Assembly: GCF_000348985.1 (NCBI RefSeq)
Contig: NC_035933.1
Coordinates: 372,001 to 436,000, forward strand
From: Huiozyma naganishii CBS 8797
Taxonomy: Eukaryota; Ascomycota; Saccharomycetes; Saccharomycetales; Saccharomycetaceae
DNA: 64,000 bases
Direction of reading: 5' to 3'
This document shows, in pieces, positions 12,201 through 19,986 of this stretch (position 1 is the stretch's first letter; each line of letters begins with the position of its first letter). A program made the position numbers and the translations under genes. Below the pieces are notes generated by a model. It had not been told where the DNA came from and made no database searches. It saw nothing but the letters and a program-made list of their open reading frames with translations.

Positions 12201-14112
12201 GAATTCTATTTTGTACGATACTTTCTCCGGTATGAGACACGTTGATGCAGATGCTGAACCAAACGAAGACTTGAGAAATTTGGTCATAAACTTGCGTATA
12301 GAGAGAGACATGCATCAGAGCCAAGAAACTACAGCACAGCGTGACGTTAAACTGTTGAAGAAGAATTTAAAGGAAATAACTGAGAAACTAGCTATTACGT
12401 GCCCAGAAATTGACGAACCTACTAATACAGAAAAGGATGATTTCTCCTTAACTGTGACGCATGAAAAAATTATGAGAGAATTGGAAGGCCTGACCAACAC
12501 CAAGGAGGAAAATTTGTATCTAGATGAATCGATAAAATCATTGAACGAAGATAAGCGTACTTTACAGGAAGAGGTCAGCAGGTTACGTGAGAGTGAGGAG
12601 TTGGCGAAGAAAAACTCCAGCGCAATCTCCGAACAAGAATGGCAACAAAAGATTGAAACGTATCAGCAAGAATCTGAAAAATGGAAACTAATGTGTCAAC
12701 AGATGTCTGAAAATACGGCAACAGAGATTCAAAATCTTCAACAACAGTTAGAGACTTTCAAAGCTGATATTCAGTTAAAGACACAAGAAAACGATGATTT
12801 AAATGATAGGTTTACAAGATTAAAGAAACAAGCGCATGAAAAACTGAATGCATCAAAGGCCACATCAGATTCCTTAGCTATTGAACTATCTGAACTGAAA
12901 ACGGTCAATGACGCGTTACAAGAAAAGCTGAATAATCAGGAAACGAATTCGGTTGATTCTGAATCTAACGCTGCTCTAATCTTGCAACTAAAAGAAGAGA
13001 ATAAACAAGCAAAGTCATTAGAGTTAGAGTTGAGACACTCTGTGGACTCTTCCGAAAAGTTGATCGCAGATATGACCAAGGAGCTTACCACATTAAAGGA
13101 GAATCCTATTCAAGGCTCAGTGAATGTTGAAGATTATACTCATAGATTAGAACAGCTCAAATCAGAATTCGAAGATGAAAAAAGAGTTTTGATCGAGAAG
13201 ACAACATCGGAACTTACAGAACGTTTTGAAAGGGAAAAGAAAGAACTGATGAACAACAATGCCAACTTAGAAGAGCTGCGGAAACCGTTGGAGGAAGAGT
13301 GGGAGAGGAAGACTTTGCAAAGAATAGAGGAAGCCAAAGAGAATTTGAAGAAACATATCCGGCTTCCAACGGAAGAAAAGATCGAAAGGGTTATTGCGAA
13401 AAGGAAGGCTCAACTCGAAGAACAATTCCAAACGAAAGTTGCAGAGCAGGCTAACCTACTGAAACTATCCGAACTCTCAAATAAAACCGCTGATGAGTTG
13501 GAAAAGGAAGTTCGGGAAGAGATCAAGACAAGGCTAGAGGAAGACTTTGAGTTGCTGAAAAAGAAAGCATTTGAGGAAGGGAGACAGCAGGCGTCCATGA
13601 AGACAACATTGCTAGAAAGGAAGATAGCTAAACTCGAGGCGCGGCTACAAGGTGGGACCGGACCTTTGAAGTCTGCCAATGGGTTGAATAAGATCAACAT
13701 CGACAGTCCTCTAATGGTTGCTGGCCCACTCACAAATGAACCTGTTTTGGACGAGAAGCCGAATGCTTTCGCGGGGGCAACCACCACCACGATCTCACAA
13801 CCCACTTCAACTACTGCAAAGGACTCTGCTAATGCCTTTTCGTTCAATGCGCAAAAGGTGCCGGCCCAGCCTGCTTTCAGCAGCAGGGCACAACCTGCGT
13901 TCTCGTTTGGGTCGTTCAACAAGACTTCATTCTCGGATCTGTCCCACAAGAACAGTGTCGGAGCTGCCTCGGGGACTCCTTTCAGGTTTGGTTTTGCCAG
14001 CAATCCACCAACTCCTTTTCAAAACACAGCAGAGAATGGTACGGACGCCAAAAGGAAGTCACAGACAGAAGCTAGCAAGGAGGTAGAAGATAACAAGAGA
14101 CCTAAGCCTTGA
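9286..14112 (+). CDS. MLP2: Myosin-like nuclear pore basket protein (Mlp1/Mlp2, Tpr family)
   Basis: Mlp proteins form filaments of the nuclear pore basket and act in mRNA quality control, telomere positioning and spindle-pole assembly. The 1608-residue product is coiled coil from about residue 45 to 1470, rich in Glu, Lys, Gln, Asn and Leu. The C-terminal part is non-coiled, with Phe-Gly-like patches (FSFGSFNK, FRFGFASNPPTPF) and a basic end (AKRKSQTEASKEVEDNKRPKP) that looks like a nuclear import signal. The frame is open upstream through a GTG at 9202, but the first ATG is at 9286. Its place between RPL40 and MCM10 matches YIL149C (MLP2, about 1680 residues); whether an MLP1 copy exists elsewhere is not visible. 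Codon use is clearly more AT-rich than in PAN6 or ATG32. Confidence 0.93.
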   Translation: MAGTDNSSPDNPDQQVISPGADSTVTMNQVGDGVHSPLQGNELREKLRQAEDSNRLLRERNELLSRSLEEKTGILDTVQSSVSTANAELRSAREQVVELRQRLGESETQRFQSELQRDRLSEQLKQGERYINATNGRLLESTKKLLDFQRDDRQVGVIRGKLDQSLSEIKALRDSNSALLDSLERINRELTDKAALNKTLSDQLSSQRHDFERELATRDKLNAVLKKQVNSLHSELGNGGETPAHAEPNDQFAKQSSQHEEEISNYKEQVEELLGILGQGAPSIAHLRKLLLKERKENVSLKKQMESFVIELEHRLPGLQILEKQNKEVQQKLHAATNKMIEESKAKIRTQRELSSSRQKVDHLNQIFHKLRVQRSDLAHQIQFLLTVNSSDTVLPPSELSFIKTIIENENWDAYKDSQRIVSDRLLRFDNIPELQEQNMKLVSTVRSLVDKVESWEADNDSGLTLEAAKLQISKLEQSNAQLESEVKNWEALMETLKDGDSLDSKINVTMVEQQKKIEELESKLTDVGESHVQKINVLNKTIDRNQSTINMLNEQIKNTVKSDMNAKSELIACKRENLSLTQQISTKQNELDELNSKSAQKERDYQLKIAELSVAANKCKSWENSFHLLTEEKTQMEQKQRSLFDKIQQESKKLLQLETRNKELEVKISGKELHRKRSEETLSSKITFLSEENKSLHNDLAFKEEEVKQFIEKSEKQIKWYQQNIDELSEQNKNKSNKIIELNDKLRLLSEKSLSNKPYPVGTELKELQNELNGMKAALEVSESQATLYKDTLERNQNFYNNSTLSFQNTISELQSKNEALSKQHETLQNQITETENQSKGIQLEHQTIIDRLTSEKTALEEKLNSLSHSEEKIAEMKGEYDAQIQKIESNLKIQSDTRLNFESALTSKEKELTSYAVQIEQLNTEIAKLNSDIAALTEPAEARKTLIKERDSLGQELKLANQRIESLAAQNSILYDTFSGMRHVDADAEPNEDLRNLVINLRIERDMHQSQETTAQRDVKLLKKNLKEITEKLAITCPEIDEPTNTEKDDFSLTVTHEKIMRELEGLTNTKEENLYLDESIKSLNEDKRTLQEEVSRLRESEELAKKNSSAISEQEWQQKIETYQQESEKWKLMCQQMSENTATEIQNLQQQLETFKADIQLKTQENDDLNDRFTRLKKQAHEKLNASKATSDSLAIELSELKTVNDALQEKLNNQETNSVDSESNAALILQLKEENKQAKSLELELRHSVDSSEKLIADMTKELTTLKENPIQGSVNVEDYTHRLEQLKSEFEDEKRVLIEKTTSELTERFEREKKELMNNNANLEELRKPLEEEWERKTLQRIEEAKENLKKHIRLPTEEKIERVIAKRKAQLEEQFQTKVAEQANLLKLSELSNKTADELEKEVREEIKTRLEEDFELLKKKAFEEGRQQASMKTTLLERKIAKLEARLQGGTGPLKSANGLNKINIDSPLMVAGPLTNEPVLDEKPNAFAGATTTTISQPTSTTAKDSANAFSFNAQKVPAQPAFSSRAQPAFSFGSFNKTSFSDLSHKNSVGAASGTPFRFGFASNPPTPFQNTAENGTDAKRKSQTEASKEVEDNKRPKP

Positions 14113-14275
14113 TATAAACCCCATCTTCCATTCCCATCCAATAGATATATACGTATGACACTATTATTTTGTAATATTACCTGTAAATCTTTATTGAATC
14201 AAATTTCGATGACGTACCGTGGGACAGAAGAAGCTGCCATAAGACATCGAAGAGAGGCCGCACTAGGAAAAGCTG

Positions 14276-16126
14276 ATGGAGTTAGACCCTAGGGATGTCA
14301 TTACCGCGGACCCGTATGACAACATCACGTCTGATGAGGATGAGGAGAGTAAAATCCAGCGGGAACTGGAAGAGATGGAGAGGAGAAAGAAGGATTTGGA
14401 AAAGCGATTAAAGCTGAAGAGAGCACATGTAAAGCCCACGGATCTTAACCTGCAGCTTGATGTTCAGGTACCAAGCTCTCCTCAAAAGAGATCTGTTTCT
14501 GCCATTGACGTTGCACGGAAACGGAGAGAGGAAGCGGAGGCCATAAAGAAACGCAATCTCTCCCTGGCATTGAATACTGCACAAAAGGTGAACCTGAATG
14601 AGGCAAGGTTTGCGCAATTGGATGGGGACGATGGGAAGCAGTCGGTAAATGCAACCACGAGTTACTTTCTTGAGAAGTTCCAACAATCGAAGAAGACGGA
14701 GAAGTTGGAGATAGAGGCACAGGAGACGATGCTCAGTGCCAGAGTTCATACTTTCCAAGGAGTCGATAAAGAGTTTCAACTCGAAGCTGTGAACGAACTG
14801 GAGCAATTTTCAGATTTGTGGATTTCGAAAAGGTACATTCCGAAACAGTATTTGGAAGAATCTCTTCGAGACGTGAAACTACTTCGTTTGAACAAACTGT
14901 TTGCTAAAGTGCGACCTCCGAAATTCCAAGAACCACAGTACTCCAACTGGGCTGTATTGGCAATTATAAGCAAGAAGAGTGAGGTTAAGTTCACGACATC
15001 TAAGAACCCCCAGAAATTTATTAGGTTTACATTGACCAATTTCCAACAACAGTTAGATCTGTTTGTGTTTGGGGACGCTGGAGTTAAAAGGTACTACAAT
15101 CTGCGAGAGGGAGACATCGTGGCCGTTTTGAACCCTGAAATTTTGCCCTGGAGGCCGAGTGGGGGTTCTCAACAGACAACCTCGATCAAATCTTTCAACT
15201 TGAAGATAGCGCATAAATTCAAGTGTATACTGGAGATTGGCAAGAGTCGAGATTTGGGGTACTGTCCTGTGACAAAGAAGTTCAGTAACGAGAAATGTGG
15301 CTCTGCGATCAATCTGGCAAGGGACCGGACCTGTGAGTACCACCGTGAACTACAAATGAGACAGAACAGTTCGAAGCGGTTGGATTTGAACGGTGGGTTT
15401 GCCCTGGGGGCACCGACAAAAGTGGGCACGCAACCAGACCTTTTCCGGGAGGCCTCAGGACGCTTTAAGCAAAGTGCTCGTTCCTTACCACGGGACCAGG
15501 GCAAGCGGTTCTACACTGAGCCGAGTTGGAACTCTCGGCACGGCCAGGGCGGCAGTTCTGAGGAAAACTATGGACTCAAGGGCAAGTTCTTTACCAGCTC
15601 GAACGCAGCGAAGGCTTTCTTTGACGACGAGTTCCAAAACCCTGACATGTTGCACAACCTGGATGCGAAGCGGCGGAAACTACAGGACTCGAAGAAGTCT
15701 CGGCAGTTAGACCGGAAATTGAAGCGGTTGTTGAGCAAAGATGAGGACCGGGCCACTTTAGACAAGAACACTGCGGAGATGGCCGCGTTGAAGAGGACCA
15801 CAGAGACGGCACTGCACACTGGGTTGATCCAGCGGCTTGGGTTCGACCCTACACACGGCAGAGCCGCGTCTGTTATGAAGAAGAGGGACAGCGAACGTGG
15901 GTCCGGCGCAAACGAGGATGTAGCGCTGTCTCAGAAGGAGAACATGGTCAACGAGTTGCTACGATGGAAGAGGGATAAATGCAACTTGCTCCCCTCTGAG
16001 ACGCAGTTGGCACACCGGAAACAGCACCGTCGCGAGGTGTGGAGGGAGACCTTCGGGAAGAAGGGGACTCCGGTGGACTCACAACCTGTAGACAACGACG
16101 ACAGCGATGACTTGGAGATCGTGTAG
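14276..16126 (+). CDS. MCM10: DNA replication initiation factor Mcm10
   Basis: Mcm10 activates the CMG helicase at origins. The 616-residue protein starts with a charged coiled segment (IQRELEEMERRKKDLEKRLKL). The central OB fold covers about residues 190-320 (FVFGDAGVKRYYNLREGDIVAVLNP). The following zinc finger runs from about residue 329 with three Cys and one His (CPVTKKFSNEKCG ... RTCEYH), and the region after it is basic and disordered. The order MLP-MCM10 on one strand matches YIL149C-YIL150C. It ends 49 bp from the end of the convergent YIL152W-like gene. The neighbouring YIL151C (ESL1) is missing here. Confidence 0.95.
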   Translation: MELDPRDVITADPYDNITSDEDEESKIQRELEEMERRKKDLEKRLKLKRAHVKPTDLNLQLDVQVPSSPQKRSVSAIDVARKRREEAEAIKKRNLSLALNTAQKVNLNEARFAQLDGDDGKQSVNATTSYFLEKFQQSKKTEKLEIEAQETMLSARVHTFQGVDKEFQLEAVNELEQFSDLWISKRYIPKQYLEESLRDVKLLRLNKLFAKVRPPKFQEPQYSNWAVLAIISKKSEVKFTTSKNPQKFIRFTLTNFQQQLDLFVFGDAGVKRYYNLREGDIVAVLNPEILPWRPSGGSQQTTSIKSFNLKIAHKFKCILEIGKSRDLGYCPVTKKFSNEKCGSAINLARDRTCEYHRELQMRQNSSKRLDLNGGFALGAPTKVGTQPDLFREASGRFKQSARSLPRDQGKRFYTEPSWNSRHGQGGSSEENYGLKGKFFTSSNAAKAFFDDEFQNPDMLHNLDAKRRKLQDSKKSRQLDRKLKRLLSKDEDRATLDKNTAEMAALKRTTETALHTGLIQRLGFDPTHGRAASVMKKRDSERGSGANEDVALSQKENMVNELLRWKRDKCNLLPSETQLAHRKQHRREVWRETFGKKGTPVDSQPVDNDDSDDLEIV

Positions 16127-16175
16127 CGGCAGGGTTTCAGAGCGTATATATGATATGGATAGATGTATGTATGGT

Positions 16176-16805
16176 TTAATGAACCGCCGGTACCAGTTTC
16201 CATTGCAAGCACCAATACAAGTCTGGGGTGACTCTGACGGCTAGTTTCGAGTACAGAGCGACAGTGTAGCCCCCAGATGCGATCTGGTCTAACAGGAACC
16301 CGTGGACGGGCCCGTTGCTGTGTAGGACGTACCGTTTCGAGCTGTGGCCCGTCTCAAGCATCAGTTCGTGCGAGGAGAGCTTTAGGCAGCCCGTGACTCC
16401 GACCAGCGCGTCGTAGTGTCTGCTGTGCCCTGTCGTGAGCACCAACTGGTTCAACCGACCGAGGGACCTCTGCAGTTGCTGCACAAGAGTGGGGGTCCCC
16501 TGTTGCGAGCCCAGTGCCTCGATAACGCTGTCCAAGTGCGGTCTCGCCTTCCCGACCACTTGCCGAGGCACCGTCTGCGTCCTGTGAAGCGCTGGTCTGT
16601 AACCCTTTGGGGCTACTCGCCTTTTACACTGCAACAGCACAGAGGACACACTCACGCCACTGGACTGGTGCCGATGCCGGTGCCGACTGCCCGCGACGAG
16701 ACTCGCGATGTTGATGGACTTCCCGCGAAGAGCCCCGCTGGTCCTCCCCGACCGGGACCCCTCGAGCACTTGCAACCGCGACAGCGACACGGGACGTGGC
16801 GACAT
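16176..16805 (-). CDS. Conserved yeast protein of unknown function in the YIL152W position
   Basis: I cannot assign a function. The 209-residue ORF starts at an ATG (16805-16803), is basic and Ser/Arg-rich in the first 100 residues, and looks folded after about residue 90 (LDSVIEALGSQQGTPTLVQQLQRSLGRL, ALVGVTGCLKLSSHELML, VHGFLLDQIASGGYTVALYSKLAV). No membrane segment is seen. Strand and position between MCM10 and RRD1 match YIL152W of S. cerevisiae, and I base the link on position, not on recalled sequence. It converges with MCM10 and lies 150 bp from the end of RRD1 on the same strand. Confidence 0.7.
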   Translation of the reverse strand: MSPRPVSLSRLQVLEGSRSGRTSGALRGKSINIASLVAGSRHRHRHQSSGVSVSSVLLQCKRRVAPKGYRPALHRTQTVPRQVVGKARPHLDSVIEALGSQQGTPTLVQQLQRSLGRLNQLVLTTGHSRHYDALVGVTGCLKLSSHELMLETGHSSKRYVLHSNGPVHGFLLDQIASGGYTVALYSKLAVRVTPDLYWCLQWKLVPAVH

Positions 16806-16955
16806 CGTGGAGCTTGCGACGTGCTGATCACTGGGACTGTCTACTTGTGGTAGTCTTGATATGACAGTATGTACTTACATACTCGATATATTAAGTAATA
16901 AGGGACCCTGATGATGAGGGCTCTTGCTATGGAAGGCCTCTCGAGGCGTCGTTGC

Positions 16956-18146
16956 TTACCGTCTGAGACGGTCTCTGTGCGATGCGGTCGTATGCTGGAT
17001 GAACTTGTTAACTTGGCGTCCCGCTGGTGGCCCCATTGCCGGTCGGCGGGACGGTACCGATGCCATGGTCGAAGTATCGAGGGCTGGGAGAGTGGTAGTC
17101 CCTGGTCCCGGCGGTGCCCCACTGTCGAAGGTTTCTTGTTCTGTATCCGCACTCTGCTCGTAGACGGGCAGCGGTGTGCCGTCTCGTACGCTGGTCCAGG
17201 GGAAGAACGCGGTGCCGAACCAAAAGTGCTGGACCACTGGGAACTTGTTGAGGACCTCTGCGTTGTACATTCTGAACAGTCCGCGCTGGATCTTGCGCCA
17301 GGAGCTGACGCCGGAGAGGATATCGTTGAGCATTGGTGAGTTCTCCCAGAAGGGACCGTGTTTGACGCTCTTGACGAAACCGATGGCCTCGACTAGGAAG
17401 TTTGCAGGGGCATCGTCTCTGCCTGGGATCACACCTGAGAGGACGTCCCTTGGTTGTACCCCCACTGGGTTGTTTGCAAACTGCGATGCTCCCCACAGGT
17501 ACGCGAGGTGGAAGTGGTCGTCGAGCCCCCACACGCCGTGCGACCCTGCTGGTTCTAAGTTGTAATCGACGATGAGTCTGCGGACGAGCCTGTAGTAACG
17601 GTCCCACAACCGGGAAAGCTCCACGGGGGTAATCCCTCGAGGTTGGCTCATCATATCTAGTGCGGCGACGAATGCAAGGAAGGACAGTTCGTGGCCCGTC
17701 CCGTAGTCCAGTCTGATCTTCGACCCGAAACTGTTTCGAAGGTAGTACTCTGCCTCGATACAGGCCCCCCCACCGGCCAGACAGTCGACCTGCGACGTGA
17801 GCCCGGGCAAAGAGGAGTCCACTTTATCGTGCCAGTCCCTACAGGCGAGGTTCCCGTACCGTCTGGGCCCCACGAGAGGCGGTGTCTCGTCCACGAGAGC
17901 ATCTAACCTGTCCAAAATCTGCAACATGCGTGCTACGGACGCAGAGATGCCCCCACTAGTATCACCACGCATCATCCGCATGTACTTCTCGATGTGGAAC
18001 CTTATACGTGCGAGGGCAACGCTCTCTTGGAAGGTTGCCGTCGTCTGCGAGTCGAATATCCGCTTCTGCGGTTGTCGGAACACGGCGTGTTCCACATCCA
18101 GGGGCAACTGTGCCCTCTCGCCGGTACCCAACGTCCCTGGTATCAT
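16956..18146 (-). CDS. RRD1: PP2A phosphatase activator (PTPA), peptidyl-prolyl isomerase Rrd1
   Basis: Rrd1/Ypa1 is a PTPA-family activator of PP2A-type phosphatases with prolyl isomerase activity, linked to rapamycin response. The 396-residue protein keeps family blocks DETPPLVGPRRYGNLACRDWHDK, FGSKIRLDYGTGHELSFLAF, LEPAGSHGVWGLDDHFHLAYLWG and FPVVQHFWFGTAFFPW. Its C-terminal tail ends RDRLRR as in the S. cerevisiae protein. The ATG at 18146 gives an N terminus of usual length before the conserved PQKRIFDSQTTATFQ. It is divergent from IMP2' with 160 bp between starts, as YIL153W/YIL154C. Confidence 0.96.
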   Translation of the reverse strand: MIPGTLGTGERAQLPLDVEHAVFRQPQKRIFDSQTTATFQESVALARIRFHIEKYMRMMRGDTSGGISASVARMLQILDRLDALVDETPPLVGPRRYGNLACRDWHDKVDSSLPGLTSQVDCLAGGGACIEAEYYLRNSFGSKIRLDYGTGHELSFLAFVAALDMMSQPRGITPVELSRLWDRYYRLVRRLIVDYNLEPAGSHGVWGLDDHFHLAYLWGASQFANNPVGVQPRDVLSGVIPGRDDAPANFLVEAIGFVKSVKHGPFWENSPMLNDILSGVSSWRKIQRGLFRMYNAEVLNKFPVVQHFWFGTAFFPWTSVRDGTPLPVYEQSADTEQETFDSGAPPGPGTTTLPALDTSTMASVPSRRPAMGPPAGRQVNKFIQHTTASHRDRLRR

Positions 18147-18306
18147 CCTCGTGGAGCAGGATGGGCTTCCCCTAGGAACCCAGACTCATCCATCAATCAA
18201 GACGTCCTCTTTGAATTGAACAGTTTCGATATGAACTTGAAACGGAGTACCAGGACCGTTACGAGTTGAGCAAGACAAGGTAGCACGGGTTGTGAGTGAG
18301 TAGGTC

Positions 18307-19626
18307 ATGGAGCAGGTACAGGGGAACCACGCGAGCATTCTGTTGACGAAGGCCGATGGGTCTGTCGTGGACAGTCCGCACATCGAGCAGGAGCTGGGGC
18401 GGGGAGCAGGGGAGGGGGAGGGCCTGGGGGAGGGCACTGAGAAGACTACGAGGCCAGAAGTAGCACCTCACACACCAGCAGCCACTGGCGTGGCTACAAG
18501 TACAGGTGCAGGTGCTGGAGCTGGTGCCGGGGCCGTTCAATTCGACAGCGAGCAGATAGAGCGTGGTCGGTCCCGGATGAAGCGCAGGGACGCGAAGCGT
18601 GCAGAGGCGCGCTCGAACTCAGGGTCCCGCTCTAGGTCAGGTTCACGGTCGCGGTCCCGTTCGAGATCGTTCTCGCGGTCGCGGTCGCGGACTTCGTCGC
18701 GGGCGTCGTCCAGGATCCGCGAGGAGGAGTTCTTGAAGTGGACCGTCCTGAGACAGGACCCGTCGATGCGGCTGCACCACTACAGAGTGGACTACAAGAA
18801 CGGCAAGGGCCGTGGCGAGGATGACGATGATGAGGAGGAAGAGGAGGAAGAGGAGGAGGAAGATGACGAAGATGATGAAGATGACGATGAAGATGACGAA
18901 GACGATGACGGGGATGACGACGAAGATTCCGAATCCGACGAGGAATCCGACGAGGAACAAGTGAGCGACGTGGAGAACGACGCGGAGATCGACGAGAAGT
19001 TTACGTACGACCTGGGGACGAAAACTTTGCCCAACTTCTGCGTGAGCATCAACGAGGTGATCAGCTCCGCGGAGCCCTGGATCCGGCAGTACGACGCTGA
19101 CCACGGTGAGTCCCAAGAGAAGATCGATGTCCGAGACGTCGAAGGAGGGTACGTACGTGCCGTCGAATTGCTCACGCGCGGGAAAGGTGCCTCTCCACAA
19201 GCAGACACTTACATCGTGTACTCTGACCTCTCAAGCGAATCGAACTACGCACTACTGTACGTTCTGGGAACGCTTGTCGGTAACGGTGACACCGTGTACG
19301 TCGTGCACTGGCACTCTGACCGCGGTGGAGGCGCGGTCACGCACTCCGAGGTTCGCAGCAACGTCCGCAACTTGCGCCGCAAGGCGTTGCACTTGTTCGA
19401 CTGTCTCTCCGCAACAGTCGACGACCTCGATATCGTGTTGCTCTCCACGACACACCCGTACCCGAAACACCTCCTCAACGAGATGATCAACGCACTGCAC
19501 CCGGTGGCACTCTGTTGCTCGCTGTCCATCGTCCTCAGCCTGCTCCAGAACTTCGTCTGCAGCGTCCCAACCTTCGTCATCCGCAAGAAACTCAAGCGTG
19601 CCAAGCGCAAGGGCATTTCGGATTAA
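18307..19626 (+). CDS. IMP2': Imp2' (YIL154C) transcriptional regulator, acidic with an SR-like segment
   Basis: In S. cerevisiae Imp2' affects sugar utilisation, ion balance and drug resistance and is regarded as a transcriptional activator. The 439-residue protein matches recalled blocks: QFDSEQIERGRSRMKRR, EEEFLKWTVLRQDPSMRLHHYRVD, ESDEEQVSDVENDAEIDEKFTYDLG and a C-terminal universal-stress-like domain ending NFVCSVPTFVIRKKLKRAKRKGISD. Two low-complexity parts stand out: a Ser-Arg dipeptide run at about residues 104-142 and an almost unbroken Glu/Asp run at about 178-215 (bases 18830-18950). It is longer than the 346-residue S. cerevisiae protein mainly because of these. It lies next to RRD1 and GUT2 as in YIL153-155. 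Confidence 0.93.
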   Translation: MEQVQGNHASILLTKADGSVVDSPHIEQELGRGAGEGEGLGEGTEKTTRPEVAPHTPAATGVATSTGAGAGAGAGAVQFDSEQIERGRSRMKRRDAKRAEARSNSGSRSRSGSRSRSRSRSFSRSRSRTSSRASSRIREEEFLKWTVLRQDPSMRLHHYRVDYKNGKGRGEDDDDEEEEEEEEEEDDEDDEDDDEDDEDDDGDDDEDSESDEESDEEQVSDVENDAEIDEKFTYDLGTKTLPNFCVSINEVISSAEPWIRQYDADHGESQEKIDVRDVEGGYVRAVELLTRGKGASPQADTYIVYSDLSSESNYALLYVLGTLVGNGDTVYVVHWHSDRGGGAVTHSEVRSNVRNLRRKALHLFDCLSATVDDLDIVLLSTTHPYPKHLLNEMINALHPVALCCSLSIVLSLLQNFVCSVPTFVIRKKLKRAKRKGISD

Positions 19627-19645
19627 CCAGCGCTGGCGGGTTTAC

Positions 19646-19714
19646 GGGTCTACAGCTGGGTCTACAGCTGGGTCTACAGCCGCAGCTACAGCTACAGCTA
19701 CAGCTACAGCTACG
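19646..19714. repeat. CTACAG minisatellite between IMP2' and GUT2
   Basis: Three copies of a 12-base unit (gggtctacagct, the last partial) pass into five copies of a related 6-base unit (agctac). It starts 20 bp past the IMP2' stop codon. The rest of the 360-bp gap to GUT2 has further imperfect triplet-like runs (caacta near 19945-19975) and a TATA-like tttatataaaagggg near 19902. Confidence 0.85.
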
Positions 19715-19986
19715 CGGATGTCTGCGTCGACGTCAAGTGACAGGTGACGAATCGTCGTCGCGGAACCGGCTGCCTCGGGGAAACGGGGAACCGCAACAAC
19801 GACGGCACTACCGCGACTACTGCTACGACTACTTTCTCCCTGTGGCTCTCAGCGGCGCTGTTGCAACGGATGCACGCCATTCGCTTATGTAACGTCCGTA
19901 GATTTATATAAAAGGGGTCGAGGGAGCAACGACTGACGAGCACAACTACAACTACAACTACCAGAACTACAACAGCTGAGCTACAC

